Shown piece after piece: positions 35,128-43,754 of a stretch of DNA of 64,000 nucleotides (the stretch's first letter is position 1; each line of letters begins with the position of its first letter). Origin of the DNA: Phascolarctobacterium_A sp902463975 (GTDB lineage Bacteria > Bacillota > Negativicutes > Acidaminococcales > Acidaminococcaceae); NCBI RefSeq assembly GCF_902463975.1, contig NZ_CABQHJ010000001.1, forward strand, positions 1 through 64,000, read 5' to 3'. Below the pieces are notes generated by a model, which was given only the letters and a program-made list of their open reading frames with translations, was not told the DNA's origin and did no database searches. A program made the position numbers and the translations under genes.

Positions 35128-35517
35128 CTATTTATTGTATTTTCTAAAGGCTGCAACCAAAAGCTGCTGCGGCATATCGCTAGGATAATGCTCCACGCTT
35201 TCGGCAGGCAGCTTATTTTTGCCCTGCTGACGAATCTGCAGCAGGCGCAACGCCTCCATAACGCGCGCCGGACTCACGCCACGTGGGCAGCGCTCCTCGC
35301 ACGCCATGCAGGACAGACATTGCCACGGTGCATCAGCCTCCAGCAGCTCGGATGCATAACCGCTGTTTAAATCCCAAACTACGCGGTGGGGCAGCAAATC
35401 CATTTTAGACGCAGCTTCACAGTTCGCACTGCAGCGACCGCACTGCATACAGCGGCTCACGTCGGTAACAGCAAGGCGCAGAATATCCTCTGTCAATTGC
35501 TTTTCATCAACAGCCAT
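35128..35517 (-). CDS. hdrC: Heterodisulfide reductase subunit C-like ferredoxin
   Basis: This is a 129-residue protein with two 4Fe-4S sites: CMQCGRCSANCE near 25 and CLSCMACEERCPRGV near 70. This is the HdrC pattern. It connects HdrA to the HdrB catalytic subunit. The start codon meets the hdrB stop codon, so translation is coupled. Standard length for soluble HdrC. Confidence 0.92.
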   Translation of the reverse strand: MAVDEKQLTEDILRLAVTDVSRCMQCGRCSANCEAASKMDLLPHRVVWDLNSGYASELLEADAPWQCLSCMACEERCPRGVSPARVMEALRLLQIRQQGKNKLPAESVEHYPSDMPQQLLVAAFRKYNK

Positions 35518-36320
35518 TATTCCGCACCTCCTTCGCTCTCCGCAACACCAAGCGCTTCAGCAAGAAGCTCCGTAAAGTAGCGTGTCGGCAGGCTGCCTGC
35601 GGCACCATTGGCCGTCAGGTTATACGCACACAGCGGGCAGGCAGTAACCAGCTCCTGCGCACCACAGCTTGCAGCATTATTCTTAATTTCGCTGACGAGC
35701 TGCTCGCACTGCGCCTTATCCTTCAGCGCCAGATAACCGCCGCAGCATTCGTTGCGCATGCTGTAAATAACAGGCTCCGCACCCAGCGCTTTAATAAAGG
35801 CTTCCATAACAGTTGGACTCTCTACGTCATCGAGGGCCAAAACCGCTCCCGGTCTGAGCAGCAAACAGCCATAATAAGCGCCAACCCTGCGTTCCTTCAA
35901 AGGATGACTCACCAGCTGCGCCAGCTTTTCCCAACCGATTTCATCACGCAAAACCTCCAGGTAATGCAAAACCCGTGTTTCACCGGCATAAGGCTCTTTC
36001 AATTGCAGATAATTATTCACCTTTTGGCGAATCTCCGCATTCGTTGCCATATCATGGTTCACACGTTTGATGACATGGTAGCACGCACTGCACAGCGTCA
36101 CCAGAACGCCGCCGTTTTCACGCGCTGCCACAAGCGCACGCACCGCACTCAAACGCTCGGCAATAGCATCAGGCGCCATAGGGTAAACCGCGCCGCAGCA
36201 CTGCCATTCCGGAAGCTCCACCAGCGGAAAGCCCAACACCTCAGCACAGCGTCGTGCTGCCATATCCAGCTGCTTCGCCTTCGTTGACAGCGTACAGCCA
36301 GGATAATAATTATAAATCAT
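35517..36320 (-). CDS. hdrB: Heterodisulfide reductase subunit B-like (two CCG domains)
   Basis: This is a 267-residue protein with two cysteine-rich CCG domains. The first has YYPGC, EWQCCG and LCSACYH. The second has YYGC, NECCGG and TACPLCAYN. In methanogen HdrB these hold two non-cubane 4Fe-4S clusters that cleave CoM-S-S-CoB. In bacteria the disulfide or other acceptor is usually unknown. I start it at the ATG at 36320 after AAGGAGG, rather than 36347. It is the first gene of the Hdr-Flx operon. Confidence 0.92.
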   Translation of the reverse strand: MIYNYYPGCTLSTKAKQLDMAARRCAEVLGFPLVELPEWQCCGAVYPMAPDAIAERLSAVRALVAARENGGVLVTLCSACYHVIKRVNHDMATNAEIRQKVNNYLQLKEPYAGETRVLHYLEVLRDEIGWEKLAQLVSHPLKERRVGAYYGCLLLRPGAVLALDDVESPTVMEAFIKALGAEPVIYSMRNECCGGYLALKDKAQCEQLVSEIKNNAASCGAQELVTACPLCAYNLTANGAAGSLPTRYFTELLAEALGVAESEGGAE

Positions 36321-36507
36321 CGTCTTTCCCTCCTTCGCAAAGGACATAAAACAACCTTGACCAAAAAATTGCTTTATTACGTATCTATTCTACATTAATT
36401 CAGAAAATACTGCTAGTAGGAAAAGAAAATTTTCTTGCTTGTCGGCAGTGCGTATCATCAAGGCATTTTATTGGTATAAGCATGTAAACGCGCAAATTAT
36501 TCACAGC

Positions 36508-36553
36508 AAAAAAGCACCATCTGCGCTGCAAAAATGCAGTACAAACGATGCTT
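36508..36553 (-). terminator. Intrinsic terminator after the WYL regulator gene
   Basis: An imperfect stem from AAAGCATCG to GATGGTGCTTTTTT on the minus strand (inner ACTGCA/GCAG) ends in T6. It lies about 12 bp past the WYL stop. Confidence 0.7.
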
Positions 36554-36564
36554 TATTGATAACA

Positions 36565-37620
36565 TTATTTAGCTTCGCTGTTATACAGCTCAAGCTGCTT
36601 TTGCAAATATTCCCTATACGCCGAACGTACATTGTCGGGGCCAGTTATAATTACATCGCCGTCAAAACCTGCCACCCAGCCCAAAAAGCCCTCGTCAGAC
36701 TGCACATCAACGCTCGTAGAAAAATATTCCTTATCATCCGGGCAGTCGTACATGTTAATCCTATTACCAAACCTTGCCATAATATCAAGGCGGCATTTCT
36801 GCCTGCAGTGTAGACTAACCCGCTGCGTCGCACCATAACGCATATTAATATGCTCGCGCAGATAATCACGGATATTTTTGCCAGAATCCGTAAGCATTTT
36901 GTAATCTGTGCTATCTGTCAGCTTCTTCGCCGCTTTTCCCTGCACCTGCACATTTACCATACGCGACAGGCGGTAATGACTGAAATTTTTGTACTCACCC
37001 GTGCAGCCAATGACATAATAATCATCATTCATTGGCACGAAATAATACGGACTCACAAAATATTCCATTCCCTCATGGCTCAAATCCTTCTGCTGGGGAT
37101 TGGGCACAAACTTATAGTTATATTGGAAGCTAATCTGCTTTTTATCCCTAATCGCCTCCATAATCTTATCAAAGTTATACTTCGTCTTACTTAGAGCCAC
37201 ATTCAGACTTGCATCACAAATAACAGTCTCCTTCAGGAACTTCCTGTCGGAAGGTGTACCCAACTGAAAAATCTTATTCACGAGCTTTTTCGCATCCTCC
37301 GCTGTCAAAAAGCGGGCTGAAGCAACTGCGTCTGCCAACATCTTGAGCTGGTCACACCCGAACGGCTTATTCTCATAATTTAGATACTTGCCATCGTTAT
37401 GGTTTTCACAGGCTTCCAACTTGTAACCACACGCCTCAATAGTCTGCAAATCGCGCATAATCGACTTGCGGTCCGGCTCATGATCGCACACACCGTCCTC
37501 CAGCAGCTTCGCAATAATCTGCGTAATGTTCAGCGGATGCTGCTCATCCGTGTTCTGCATATATTCAAACACGCGCAATAAACGGCATTTGTTAAGATAT
37601 TTTGCGTTCTGCTCTGCCAT
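36565..37620 (-). CDS. WYL domain transcriptional regulator
   Basis: This is a 351-residue cytoplasmic protein. The N-terminal helix-turn-helix lies in about residues 1-60 (KCRLLRVFEYMQN to DRKSIMRDLQTIEACGY). The central WYL domain (about 160-240) has KQISFQYNYKFV, YFVSPYYFVPMNDDYYVIG and the YRLSRM end. The C-terminal WCX-like part follows. WYL proteins bind nucleic acids or nucleotides and often control defence or DNA-repair genes. It is a single-gene unit with its own terminator. Its target is not evident; the nearest genes are the Hdr operon and a metallo-beta-lactamase gene. Confidence 0.85.
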   Translation of the reverse strand: MAEQNAKYLNKCRLLRVFEYMQNTDEQHPLNITQIIAKLLEDGVCDHEPDRKSIMRDLQTIEACGYKLEACENHNDGKYLNYENKPFGCDQLKMLADAVASARFLTAEDAKKLVNKIFQLGTPSDRKFLKETVICDASLNVALSKTKYNFDKIMEAIRDKKQISFQYNYKFVPNPQQKDLSHEGMEYFVSPYYFVPMNDDYYVIGCTGEYKNFSHYRLSRMVNVQVQGKAAKKLTDSTDYKMLTDSGKNIRDYLREHINMRYGATQRVSLHCRQKCRLDIMARFGNRINMYDCPDDKEYFSTSVDVQSDEGFLGWVAGFDGDVIITGPDNVRSAYREYLQKQLELYNSEAK

Positions 37621-37698
37621 GCTATCAACCTCACTTCCAATGAAACGCTCTGCGTAGATACTCTCTATTCTTCATAATATACGTAACTGCTAAGAAAA

Positions 37699-38961
37699 TC
37701 AATACTGTCTGTACCTGATTTCCGCCTGCTCTGAATGAATTATCGCCACATACTCGCGTGGATTCACAAACCTGATAATCTCCTCCACTACCTCTTTTGA
37801 CGCGTGCCCGCTCGTATGCAGCTGCACAGTATTGCAGGCAGCACAGGCCCCAGCCAGCTTCGCATTATAATACTCTGCATCTTTGTCCTTAATATAGCCT
37901 GACCATTGGGAGTAAATCACGAGCGGCTGCAGGTCGCTATATTTCGCCGCCAGCCTTTGCAGCTTCTCCGCAGCCTGTGTTCCGCTCAGAAAAATCAGCG
38001 CGCCACGTTCACGCAGCTTTTTTTCCTGCAACTCGTAGGCTGTTTTATCCTGTAACGCTTCCTTGTCCAGCAGCAGGCTGTACATTCCCGGCAATCTGAC
38101 CTGCCTGTCCTGTTGCCAATTATTCAGATAGGCATACAAATCCAGCTTATATTGATAATAACTCTTCACCTGCTCCAGCATATATCTGCTTGCCAGCACA
38201 ATTTTATGCGCATCCCGTGCAGCACGATAAAAATTGCGAAGGCGGATAAAATTCGTCGACGAACAGATGCAAAAGACCAGCTTATGCTGTGACAGCAACG
38301 CACACTCCTGCTGAAAAAGCTCACTTTCCGTCAGCATGCCCTGCTCCTCACGCGTCAAGTTCGTGCCTTCGGTAATCAGAATATCCACAGGCTTAGAACG
38401 CAGCCCCAAGCCCAAGACATAATGCAGCAGTAGCTTTTTAAGCTTCTCGCCCATAAAGCCATGCGTGCGGAAATCGCCCATGTGCAAAATACGCTTATCC
38501 GGCGTTTCAATCAGAAACATCATCGCCGCCTCTGCCGAATGGTCGATGGTGTAAGGCGTAACTTTAATATCGCCAACCTGCACAGCCTGCTGAGGCCAGA
38601 GCACATGATTACGCGTTTTGTCTTCCAAAATCTCAATCTGCTTCTTGTACTGCGCATCGTGCTTCGCCAAAGCGTGGTAAATATTGAGCAGCGCATAGCG
38701 GCACATCTGGCTCATGTACAGTGGAATCCCCGGCAGAATTTTATTGAAGCGGCCGATGTGATCTCCATGATAATGCGTGAAGAATACCGCATCGTATTGC
38801 GGCTCGCCAGAAGTCAGGCCTTCGACCTCCAGCGCTTCTTTATGCTTGCTGCCAGGCAGATTCTCGCCAAAATCAATGCAAATCTTCGTTGTGTCTGTGC
38901 TAATTAAAGTAACGCAGCCGCCAATCTGGTCGGCATGAAGAAATTTTATGTTAGTAGACAT
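37699..38961 (-). CDS. MBL-fold metallo-hydrolase (RNase J/beta-CASP-like)
   Basis: This is a 420-residue soluble metallo-beta-lactamase-fold protein. The metal-binding motif FTHYHGDHIG lies near residue 68. Further ligands are His in TIDHSAEAAM, Asp in LHMGDFRTHGFMG and the late HTSGHASKEVV near 395. The long middle region after ILITEGTNLTREEQGM resembles the beta-CASP insert of RNase J-like exonucleases, so RNA or DNA processing is likely. I start at the ATG at 38961 after GGGGAG. It follows the small zinc-ribbon gene closely. Confidence 0.75.
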   Translation of the reverse strand: MSTNIKFLHADQIGGCVTLISTDTTKICIDFGENLPGSKHKEALEVEGLTSGEPQYDAVFFTHYHGDHIGRFNKILPGIPLYMSQMCRYALLNIYHALAKHDAQYKKQIEILEDKTRNHVLWPQQAVQVGDIKVTPYTIDHSAEAAMMFLIETPDKRILHMGDFRTHGFMGEKLKKLLLHYVLGLGLRSKPVDILITEGTNLTREEQGMLTESELFQQECALLSQHKLVFCICSSTNFIRLRNFYRAARDAHKIVLASRYMLEQVKSYYQYKLDLYAYLNNWQQDRQVRLPGMYSLLLDKEALQDKTAYELQEKKLRERGALIFLSGTQAAEKLQRLAAKYSDLQPLVIYSQWSGYIKDKDAEYYNAKLAGACAACNTVQLHTSGHASKEVVEEIIRFVNPREYVAIIHSEQAEIRYRQY

Positions 38962-38980
38962 CTTTATCGCTCCCCATCTT

Positions 38981-39298
38981 TTAATCATAAACCTTATCAG
39001 GCTCTATTCCCCAAAACCAATATGCATTCATCTTCTTCAAAAATTCTTCTGTCAACGGATAGCCTGCACCCTCGCCTATAACAGCATCTATGCCACAATA
39101 CGGACACAGCGCAGTTAAGCCAAAATCAACCCATTCTAGCTCTTTGGTGTCAAAAACTTTAAGGCAATGAAAACAGCCACATCTTTTATCATGTTCAATC
39201 AGTCTTCTGTTAAACATACAATATTCATGCGCTGCGATATAATCAGGCTCACATTTTTGTTCTGAATCATCATTTATATGAAAATTTATCTTTTGCAT
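38981..39298 (-). CDS. Small zinc-ribbon cytoplasmic protein
   Basis: This is a 105-residue protein with two cysteine pairs, CGCFHCLKVF and ALCPYCGIDAV, spaced like a zinc ribbon. AGYPLTEEFLKKMNAYWFWG follows. It belongs to a widespread uncharacterised family of predicted cytoplasmic proteins. Start ATG has GGAAGGATGGAG upstream. Repeat copy A lies directly upstream, possibly providing its promoter. Function unknown. Confidence 0.7.
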   Translation of the reverse strand: MQKINFHINDDSEQKCEPDYIAAHEYCMFNRRLIEHDKRCGCFHCLKVFDTKELEWVDFGLTALCPYCGIDAVIGEGAGYPLTEEFLKKMNAYWFWGIEPDKVYD

Positions 39299-39356
39299 TT
39301 TATCTCCATCCTTCCTAACAAAAACATTTTAGCAGTTACATCAACTATGCTGTTTT

Positions 39357-39458
39357 AAAAGAACTTTGTAAGGATAGTATACGATAAGCGGTATGGCAAA
39401 AATGGTATAGCTAAGGTTTATTTTTAGGTAAGAAAAAAGCTGCGGCACAAGCCGCAGC
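39357..39458. repeat. Partial copy A of the 178-bp terminator/promoter-like repeat
   Basis: It shares with copies B and C the AGTATACGATAA core, the TATAGCTAA.GTTTA segment and the terminal GCTGCGGC/GCCGCAGC hairpin. The half beyond the core on the left is not conserved here. Confidence 0.7.
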
Positions 39459-39460
39459 TT
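39437..39460 (-). terminator. Terminator after the first PD-(D/E)XK-like gene (repeat copy A)
   Basis: Perfect stem AAGCTGCGGC/GCCGCAGCTT with a 4-base loop is followed by a T-run on the minus strand, 11 bp after the stop at 39471. Confidence 0.85.
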
Positions 39461-39470
39461 TGAAGGAATA

Positions 39471-40211
39471 TTACATTTTACTAAAAGCTTCTGCTAAAAT
39501 TTCTTTAAACTTGTGACAGTCATTTTCACGTATGCAATCATCTTCACGCATATCGTATCTAGGATATATTTTTGGTTTTTTCTTCGGATTTACATCTATA
39601 AACAAAAATGCACATTCAATTTTGTTGAGTTTCTCTCCGCACCAATCAGTATCCAGGTATACACCTAATTCTTTTTGAGATTTAAGTAGGCACTCTAAAT
39701 CTTCTCTCACTTCATTTATAATCTCATTTTTTATTTTATTAAAATCCTCTTCATGTTTTCTGATATTTGCTAAACTCTTATTTTGATATTTACATTCTAA
39801 AATTAATACATTTCCATGTTTGTCAATTATTACTAAATCTTGTCTACCACAGCATATCGCATTTTTCTTTCTATAATGATCAGGTATCGCATACTCTGTA
39901 CACAAACACTTATACTCCGAAGTACAATCATTATTTAGAGAATTAGCTAATTGATATTGGCAAGTTTTTTCATCTGTTGGCATATCACTTAATTTCAATT
40001 CATTTATCTTATTCCTTATCCTATCCAATTTTCCTACACTACGACTACCAATTTCTGTTATTTCAGATACAGGATTTTTACCATTATAATATACTCTAAT
40101 TTTATTTCCACCATTTAATGGTACGACAAATACACCTTTTAATTTAGCAACTTCTAAAATTCCTTCTATCTTTAAAGCTTTGGCAAATTTTGTTTTGATT
40201 TCTCTGGCCAT
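39471..40211 (-). CDS. PD-(D/E)XK-like nuclease-family protein
   Basis: This is a 246-residue cytoplasmic protein of unknown family. Around residue 125-150 it has DLVIIDKHGNVLILECKYQN, a D plus E-x-K hairpin as in PD-(D/E)XK nucleases, preceded by several Cys (CLCTEY, CCGRQ). I start it at the ATG at 40211 after GGAGGTTTTAAAG. The leader (40212-40260) is nearly identical to that of the gene at 41792, though the proteins differ. Flanking copies of the 178-bp repeat suggest movement or amplification of this gene type. A stand-alone nuclease or defence gene is possible. Confidence 0.6.
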   Translation of the reverse strand: MAREIKTKFAKALKIEGILEVAKLKGVFVVPLNGGNKIRVYYNGKNPVSEITEIGSRSVGKLDRIRNKINELKLSDMPTDEKTCQYQLANSLNNDCTSEYKCLCTEYAIPDHYRKKNAICCGRQDLVIIDKHGNVLILECKYQNKSLANIRKHEEDFNKIKNEIINEVREDLECLLKSQKELGVYLDTDWCGEKLNKIECAFLFIDVNPKKKPKIYPRYDMREDDCIRENDCHKFKEILAEAFSKM

Positions 40212-40317
40212 CTTTAAAACCTCCAATCACAACTAAGATACTCACATATTCTCCGCAATCAACTGAAACTCCTGCAATCCCTCTCCCTCACGCCTGCACG
40301 TGAACAGTTTATTTATG

Positions 40318-40495
40318 CTTCTTGCATTCATTATAACAAGCAGGCTAGGGCAAAAATAGCAGCTCACTAAATATGTTTTGTGCTATTTTGCTTTCAAAGA
40401 ACCTTATGATAATAGTATACGATAACAGATATGTCAAAAATGCCACAGCTAAAGTTTATTTTTGGCGAAAAAAAGCTGCGGCACAAGCCGCAGCG
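40318..40495. repeat. Copy B of the 178-bp repeat (complete)
   Basis: It starts CTTCTTGCATTCATTATAAC and ends with the GCTGCGGC/GCCGCAGC hairpin. It has the same length as copy C (45111-45288), with only a minority of bases different, and partly matches copy A. On the minus strand it reads terminator first, then an AT-rich promoter-like part with a conserved TATACT. Confidence 0.8.
40475..40494 (-). terminator. Terminator hairpin in repeat copy B
   Basis: GCTGCGGC/GCCGCAGC stem with a 4-base loop and a T-run on the minus strand. It lies 104 bp beyond the stop at 40599. Confidence 0.8.
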
Positions 40496-40598
40496 AGTTG
40501 ATAAATTTACGGATTTCTTATTTTTACCGTATACCATAAAATTCATTGGAACGAAAACGCTAGAGCGCCTACCACAGAAAGCCAAAAATAAACTGATA

Positions 40599-41792
40599 CT
40601 ATTTTACAATACATCCTGCTGAAAGATTGTATTTCACAGGTTTAACATAGTATAATTTTGATTTTGTTCTATTTTTATTCATTATTTCAATTATATTACT
40701 CATCGCAAGCAATGGATGAATATTAGTATCATCAAACAAAATAATACCCTTAACCTTTTTAGTTACTTTAGTTACATTTCTCTTTGCAAATAAATATATA
40801 TAATCATAATTACGATAATTTTTATCAGTAGGACTACTAATATCAAATATTTTTTTTACACATAAATCATACATGAAGTTAGCATAGAAGAAAATCTCCG
40901 TTAATGCACCTACCATCTGATTTTTTGTTTTCAGTTCATAAATTGTTAACTCATCTCCGTCAACAGAATTTAATGACCATAAATCAAGAAATCCACCAGA
41001 AAATATTCTGGTGCCTTTAGACACAAATCCTTCAAATAAGCTAACAGGAAATTGTCTACCTATACATTCAGCATCATTTACATACAATTTCAATTTGCCA
41101 TCCGACATTTGTTGTTCAACAAAATACTCCTTGGAAATCTTAGATTTATCATCATATTCTGCAATTGAAGATATTCTTTTAGGCTCACACCGAGGTATAT
41201 TATTTAAAAATAAATTATTCTTTAAATATCTATCAAAACATTTGCACAAGCACTCTAAATCAGCATCTAATTCAAACCATCCTGAACCCTTTACCTTAGC
41301 ATATTGTTCAGAAAACCTTAATACTCTGTATAAAAAGCGTCCAAAATGGCATCTATTTTTATCTGATATATTCCAAAATAACTTATGGAACAAGCAATCG
41401 GTCAACTCATTCATTGACAACTTACCCAAAACTAATTTATCAATCCACTTCTCATTTTCCACAATTGTAGTTTTTTCAGCAAAATCATCATCTTGATCCA
41501 TAGATTTTGATAAACTCCTCAATTCCTTATCTAATCCAGAAACACATAATTTTATATTTAAGTTTTCATTAGCAGCTCTAATGGCTAACACCCAACCTTC
41601 AAAGCAAGCATTATTATCTTGCATATTAGTTACTTGACCAGACTGATTATTTATTATTCCAGTTGCTTCTAGAAGAAGAGTCATAGTTAAATTATTTTTT
41701 CCATCAAAATCTATGGATATTTCTTTAGGAAAATCCTTCATCAATACATCTAATTCTTCTTTCAAAATTTTGACTGCATCTTGATTAGCCAT
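40599..41792 (-). CDS. Hypothetical protein with PD-(D/E)XK-like core
   Basis: This is a 397-residue cytoplasmic protein I do not recognise. In the second half FSGGFLDLWSLN is followed by ELTIYELKTKNQMVGALTEIF, which fits the D...E-L-K core of PD-(D/E)XK nucleases plus the following helix. The N-terminal 250 residues are helical with several Cys (CLCKCF). Start ATG has GGAGGTTTTAAAG, the same leader as the gene at 40211. It lies downstream of dnaB (83-bp gap) and may read from the same transcript. Role unknown; a nuclease in a defence setting is one option. Confidence 0.55.
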   Translation of the reverse strand: MANQDAVKILKEELDVLMKDFPKEISIDFDGKNNLTMTLLLEATGIINNQSGQVTNMQDNNACFEGWVLAIRAANENLNIKLCVSGLDKELRSLSKSMDQDDDFAEKTTIVENEKWIDKLVLGKLSMNELTDCLFHKLFWNISDKNRCHFGRFLYRVLRFSEQYAKVKGSGWFELDADLECLCKCFDRYLKNNLFLNNIPRCEPKRISSIAEYDDKSKISKEYFVEQQMSDGKLKLYVNDAECIGRQFPVSLFEGFVSKGTRIFSGGFLDLWSLNSVDGDELTIYELKTKNQMVGALTEIFFYANFMYDLCVKKIFDISSPTDKNYRNYDYIYLFAKRNVTKVTKKVKGIILFDDTNIHPLLAMSNIIEIMNKNRTKSKLYYVKPVKYNLSAGCIVK

Positions 41793-41875
41793 CTTTAAAA
41801 CCTCCTCACAACTAAGATACTTACATATTCTCCACCATCACCGCAAACTCCTATCAACATTTCACTTTTATTAAT

Positions 41876-43237
41876 TTAACAAGCCTCATCTCTTTTACTA
41901 AGCCCCACAAACTTCGTACACTTCTTATCGAAAAACAAATTAACCGTATCAACAGGTCCATTACGATGCTTGGCGATAATCAACTCTGTATGCTTTTTCT
42001 CCGTATCTGGCTTATAATAATCCTCCCGATAAAGAAAAGCAACAATGTCTGCGTCCTGCTCCAACGAACCAGATTCACGCAAATCACTCAACATCGGGCG
42101 CTGCACAGCACGTTGCTCCACACTGCGGCTCAACTGCGACAATGACAGCACAGGAACATTCAATTCACGTGCCAGAGCCTTCAATGAACGCGAAATTTCC
42201 GAAACCTCCTGTTGACGGTTATCAGAATGACTGCTCTTACTGCTGCCCTGCATCAATTGCAGATAATCGACAACAATTAAATCCAGTCCATGCTCTGCTT
42301 TCAGTCGGCGTGCACGGCTGCGCATCTCCATAACAGTAATAAATGGTGTATCATCAATGTAAATCTTTGCCTTGCTTATCATGTCACATGCACCCCACAG
42401 TGCTTCCCAATCTCTGTCGCTCATCTCACCCATGCGCAAACGCTGGCTATCAATTCCCGCTTCCGCACAAATCATACGCTTGACGAGTTCTCCTTCATTC
42501 ATCTCCAAACTGAAAAAAGCCACGCTGCGCGGTTCGCCGCCAATCTTCTTATGCGCACGCAAAGCGACATTTTGCACAATGTTGAGTGCTAATGCTGTTT
42601 TTCCCATAGAAGGCCGTGCTGCTAAAATAATAAAATCAGACGGATTCAGACCGCTTGTAAGCTTATCTAAATCAGTAAAGCCTGAAGGCAAGCCCGTCAA
42701 GCCACCTTTATTGTTAATGAGCTTTTCAATATTCTGCACAGTCGTCATGAGCACCTCATTAATCGGCGTAAAATCTGTTTTCTTATTGCGATTGGAAATT
42801 TCCAGAATACGCCTTTCTGCCGTGTCCAGTAAAGTGCCAACATCTTCATTCGCTTCATAACCCCTCGCTGCAATCTCTGTAGCAACACGCACGAGCTGAC
42901 GCAATACAGACTTTTCGGCAACAATGTCCGCATGATACTTAACATTCGCTGCAGTCACTACAACGTTCGCCAAGCTTGTGATATAAGCAAGGCCTCCAAT
43001 ATCTCCAAGCTTATTGTCGCGCTTCAAGATTTCTGTCACTGTAACCATATCCACGGCTTCATGCTTATTGTATAATTCAAGCATTGCCTCAAAAATAACA
43101 CGATGTGCTTCACGATAAAAATCAATATTTGTCAAAATCTCGCTCACTTGTATGATAGCTTCTTTGTCAATAAGCATTGCACCCAATACGGCCTGCTCTG
43201 CTTCTATATTTTGCGGAGGTACTCTTTTCTCAAGCAT
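41876..43237 (-). CDS. dnaB: Replicative DNA helicase
   Basis: This is a 453-residue hexameric helicase that unwinds DNA at the replication fork. The N-terminal domain starts VPPQNIEAEQAVLGAML. The RecA-like domain has Walker A ARPSMGKTALAL near 215, Walker B LDLIVVDYLQLMQG near 320 and the DLRESGSLEQDADIVAFLYRE arginine-finger region near 390. I start it at the ATG at 43237 after GGGGAG rather than the longer frame. Its start overlaps the end of a gene of unknown function by 8 bp. The usual partner rplI is not next to it. Confidence 0.95.
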   Translation of the reverse strand: MLEKRVPPQNIEAEQAVLGAMLIDKEAIIQVSEILTNIDFYREAHRVIFEAMLELYNKHEAVDMVTVTEILKRDNKLGDIGGLAYITSLANVVVTAANVKYHADIVAEKSVLRQLVRVATEIAARGYEANEDVGTLLDTAERRILEISNRNKKTDFTPINEVLMTTVQNIEKLINNKGGLTGLPSGFTDLDKLTSGLNPSDFIILAARPSMGKTALALNIVQNVALRAHKKIGGEPRSVAFFSLEMNEGELVKRMICAEAGIDSQRLRMGEMSDRDWEALWGACDMISKAKIYIDDTPFITVMEMRSRARRLKAEHGLDLIVVDYLQLMQGSSKSSHSDNRQQEVSEISRSLKALARELNVPVLSLSQLSRSVEQRAVQRPMLSDLRESGSLEQDADIVAFLYREDYYKPDTEKKHTELIIAKHRNGPVDTVNLFFDKKCTKFVGLSKRDEAC

Positions 43238-43754
43238 AAATCCCACACTCCCCATCTCCCACACTTCTCACATCATCTTTATCCTTATAAATCTTATCAT
43301 TAACCAAAAATCCGCCTTTTGGCAGCATAAACTCCCGCGCCAAAAATTCCACTACCTTTGCAGAATTTAACAACCTCTTAGAGCCATAAATCACAACCTT
43401 CTTCTGCTGCACTTCATAAAGTATCCTGCCACGCGAAAAACAATCAAACTCACAGTCAACAAACTCCGGATATTTTTTCAATACATCCTCATACCAGATA
43501 TCCATGTGAAAGACATTATAATCTATCTGTAAATCATCTGTATTCGTCTGCTCATCATAATCCTGCCCCATCTCCACCACAGCATACTTTGCATCAAGCA
43601 ATGGAGCTTTATAAATGATAAACTTACCCTTGCCTACGTGCCAATAAATCCCTATAAACGAATCAAGCAAATCTAGCGGAATAAGTTGCTTCAATGTTAC
43701 AGGTTGTAAATCTTCTACCGTTCCTTCTACACGTCCTAAACCTTTAATCAGCAT
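43230..43754 (-). CDS. Hypothetical protein translationally coupled to dnaB
   Basis: This is a 174-residue soluble acidic protein without recognised domain. Notable segments are LLDSFIGIYWHVGKGKFIIYK, YDEQTNTDDLQIDYNVFHMDIW and KKVVIYGSKRLLNSAKVVEFL. I start it at the ATG at 43754 after AAGGAGG. The stop lies 8 bp inside dnaB, so both are made from one transcript. No Cys-based metal motif, signal or membrane helix. Function unknown; the link to dnaB is positional only. Confidence 0.55.
   Translation of the reverse strand: MLIKGLGRVEGTVEDLQPVTLKQLIPLDLLDSFIGIYWHVGKGKFIIYKAPLLDAKYAVVEMGQDYDEQTNTDDLQIDYNVFHMDIWYEDVLKKYPEFVDCEFDCFSRGRILYEVQQKKVVIYGSKRLLNSAKVVEFLAREFMLPKGGFLVNDKIYKDKDDVRSVGDGECGIYA

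Larger units (their letters stand above)
40212..40598. other. 387-bp gene-free stretch with duplicated leader and repeat copy B
   Basis: It holds the leader of the gene starting at 40211 (shared with the one at 41792) and the complete 178-bp repeat copy B. No coding frame is convincing. Confidence 0.65.
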
